From the NCBI RefSeq assembly GCF_937920395.1, contig NZ_CALEVF010000082.1, positions 1-12,693 on the forward strand: 12,693 bases of DNA. Direction: 5' to 3'. The translations under genes and the position numbers were made by a program. Positions 12,470 through 12,693 of this stretch are shown piece by piece. Source of the stretch: an uncultured Clostridium sp. GTDB lineage: Bacteria; Bacillota; Clostridia; Clostridiales; Clostridiaceae. The first letter of the stretch is position 1; each line of letters starts with the position of its first letter. Under the pieces are notes generated by a model. It was not told where the DNA came from. It saw only the letters and a program-made list of their open reading frames with translations, and did not search any database.

Positions 12470-12693
12470 TTGAAAAGGATAATTAAAGAAACTATTAGAA
12501 ATAGCATTATAAATACTGCGGTATTACTTACTTTAATGTTAGGAATTGAGAATATATTGTATGAATACTACTATAGAATTCATATTATTTCGTATATAAG
12601 TAAATACTTTTATTTTTTCAGTTCGGAAACATTAGTACCCCTATGTGTTAAGATAGTTGTCGTAGAGAGAAATATAGTATACTATACAGTATA
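12470..12693 (+). CDS. N-terminal part of a predicted membrane protein (TTG start), truncated by the window edge
   Basis: AAAGGAAG (12455-12462) followed 7 bases later by TTG opens a frame that stays open to the end of the window (74 complete codons). The product begins MKRIIKETIRNSIINTAVLL and continues TLMLGIENIL, a positively charged N-terminus followed by a membrane segment of about 20 residues; then an aromatic stretch rich in Tyr, Ile and Phe, and VPLCVKIVVV, possibly a second membrane segment. I do not recognise the family. The upstream span 12331-12454 holds no gene, and no clear promoter was found in it. The coding call rests on the good ribosome binding site, the open frame and the credible membrane-protein N-terminus. 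Confidence 0.55.
   Translation, partial: MKRIIKETIRNSIINTAVLLTLMLGIENILYEYYYRIHIISYISKYFYFFSSETLVPLCVKIVVVERNIVYYTV

Noticed and set aside
1..12693. CRISPR arrays, tRNA or rRNA genes, riboswitches, complete insertion sequences, toxin-antitoxin pairs
   Set aside because: No spaced direct repeats, cloverleaf or riboswitch cores, transposase motifs or paired small genes were found on reading both strands.

Overview
The window looks like chromosomal DNA from a Clostridium-type Firmicute (Clostridium sensu stricto is my best guess). The evidence is very low GC, A-ending codon use, strong AGGAGG-type ribosome binding sites, Gram-positive lipobox signal peptides, intrinsic terminators with long U tracts, and the remains of what may be a cellulase-type glycoside hydrolase. 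No species call is possible from sequence reading alone.

Layout. Bases 1-53 look like the 3' end of a group II intron entering from the left. A cupin-fold gene (DUF985 type) follows on the minus strand (80-577). A divergent intergenic region then leads into a complete ribose cluster on the plus strand: a LacI-family regulator (rbsR, 839-1849); a mutarotase in the rbsD position whose sequence is of the FucU rather than the RbsD type (2073-2504); the ABC importer rbsA (2574-4073), rbsC (4125-5105) and rbsB (5158-6063); and ribokinase rbsK (6217-7146). RbsB captures ribose outside the membrane, RbsC and RbsA import it using ATP, the mutarotase interconverts sugar forms, and RbsK phosphorylates ribose to ribose-5-phosphate for the pentose phosphate pathway. 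A very strong hairpin separates rbsB from rbsK, and a canonical terminator closes the cluster at 7158-7179.

Bases 7180-8345 are a gene graveyard. They hold a flavodoxin-family gene broken by an internal deletion but still carrying a near-consensus promoter, a minus-strand remnant that resembles the C-terminal part of a GH5 cellulase, a second unidentified minus-strand remnant, and a perfect Shine-Dalgarno sequence with no start codon behind it.

The right third holds independent genes: a 650-residue protein with several predicted zinc sites and a C-terminal SEC-C motif (8350-10320), a UPF0104/YbhN-type polytopic membrane protein (10569-11582), a small lipoprotein in which two copies of a helical repeat flank a decaying collagen-like tract (11697-12254), and the start of a TTG-initiated membrane protein running off the right edge (12470 onward). 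Strong hairpin terminators follow the SEC-C and lipoprotein genes.

I did not find a defence system, CRISPR array, complete mobile element or stable RNA gene. The points most worth following up are the intron end, the FucU-type protein in the ribose operon, the rbsB-rbsK hairpins, the multi-zinc SEC-C protein and the repeat lipoprotein.
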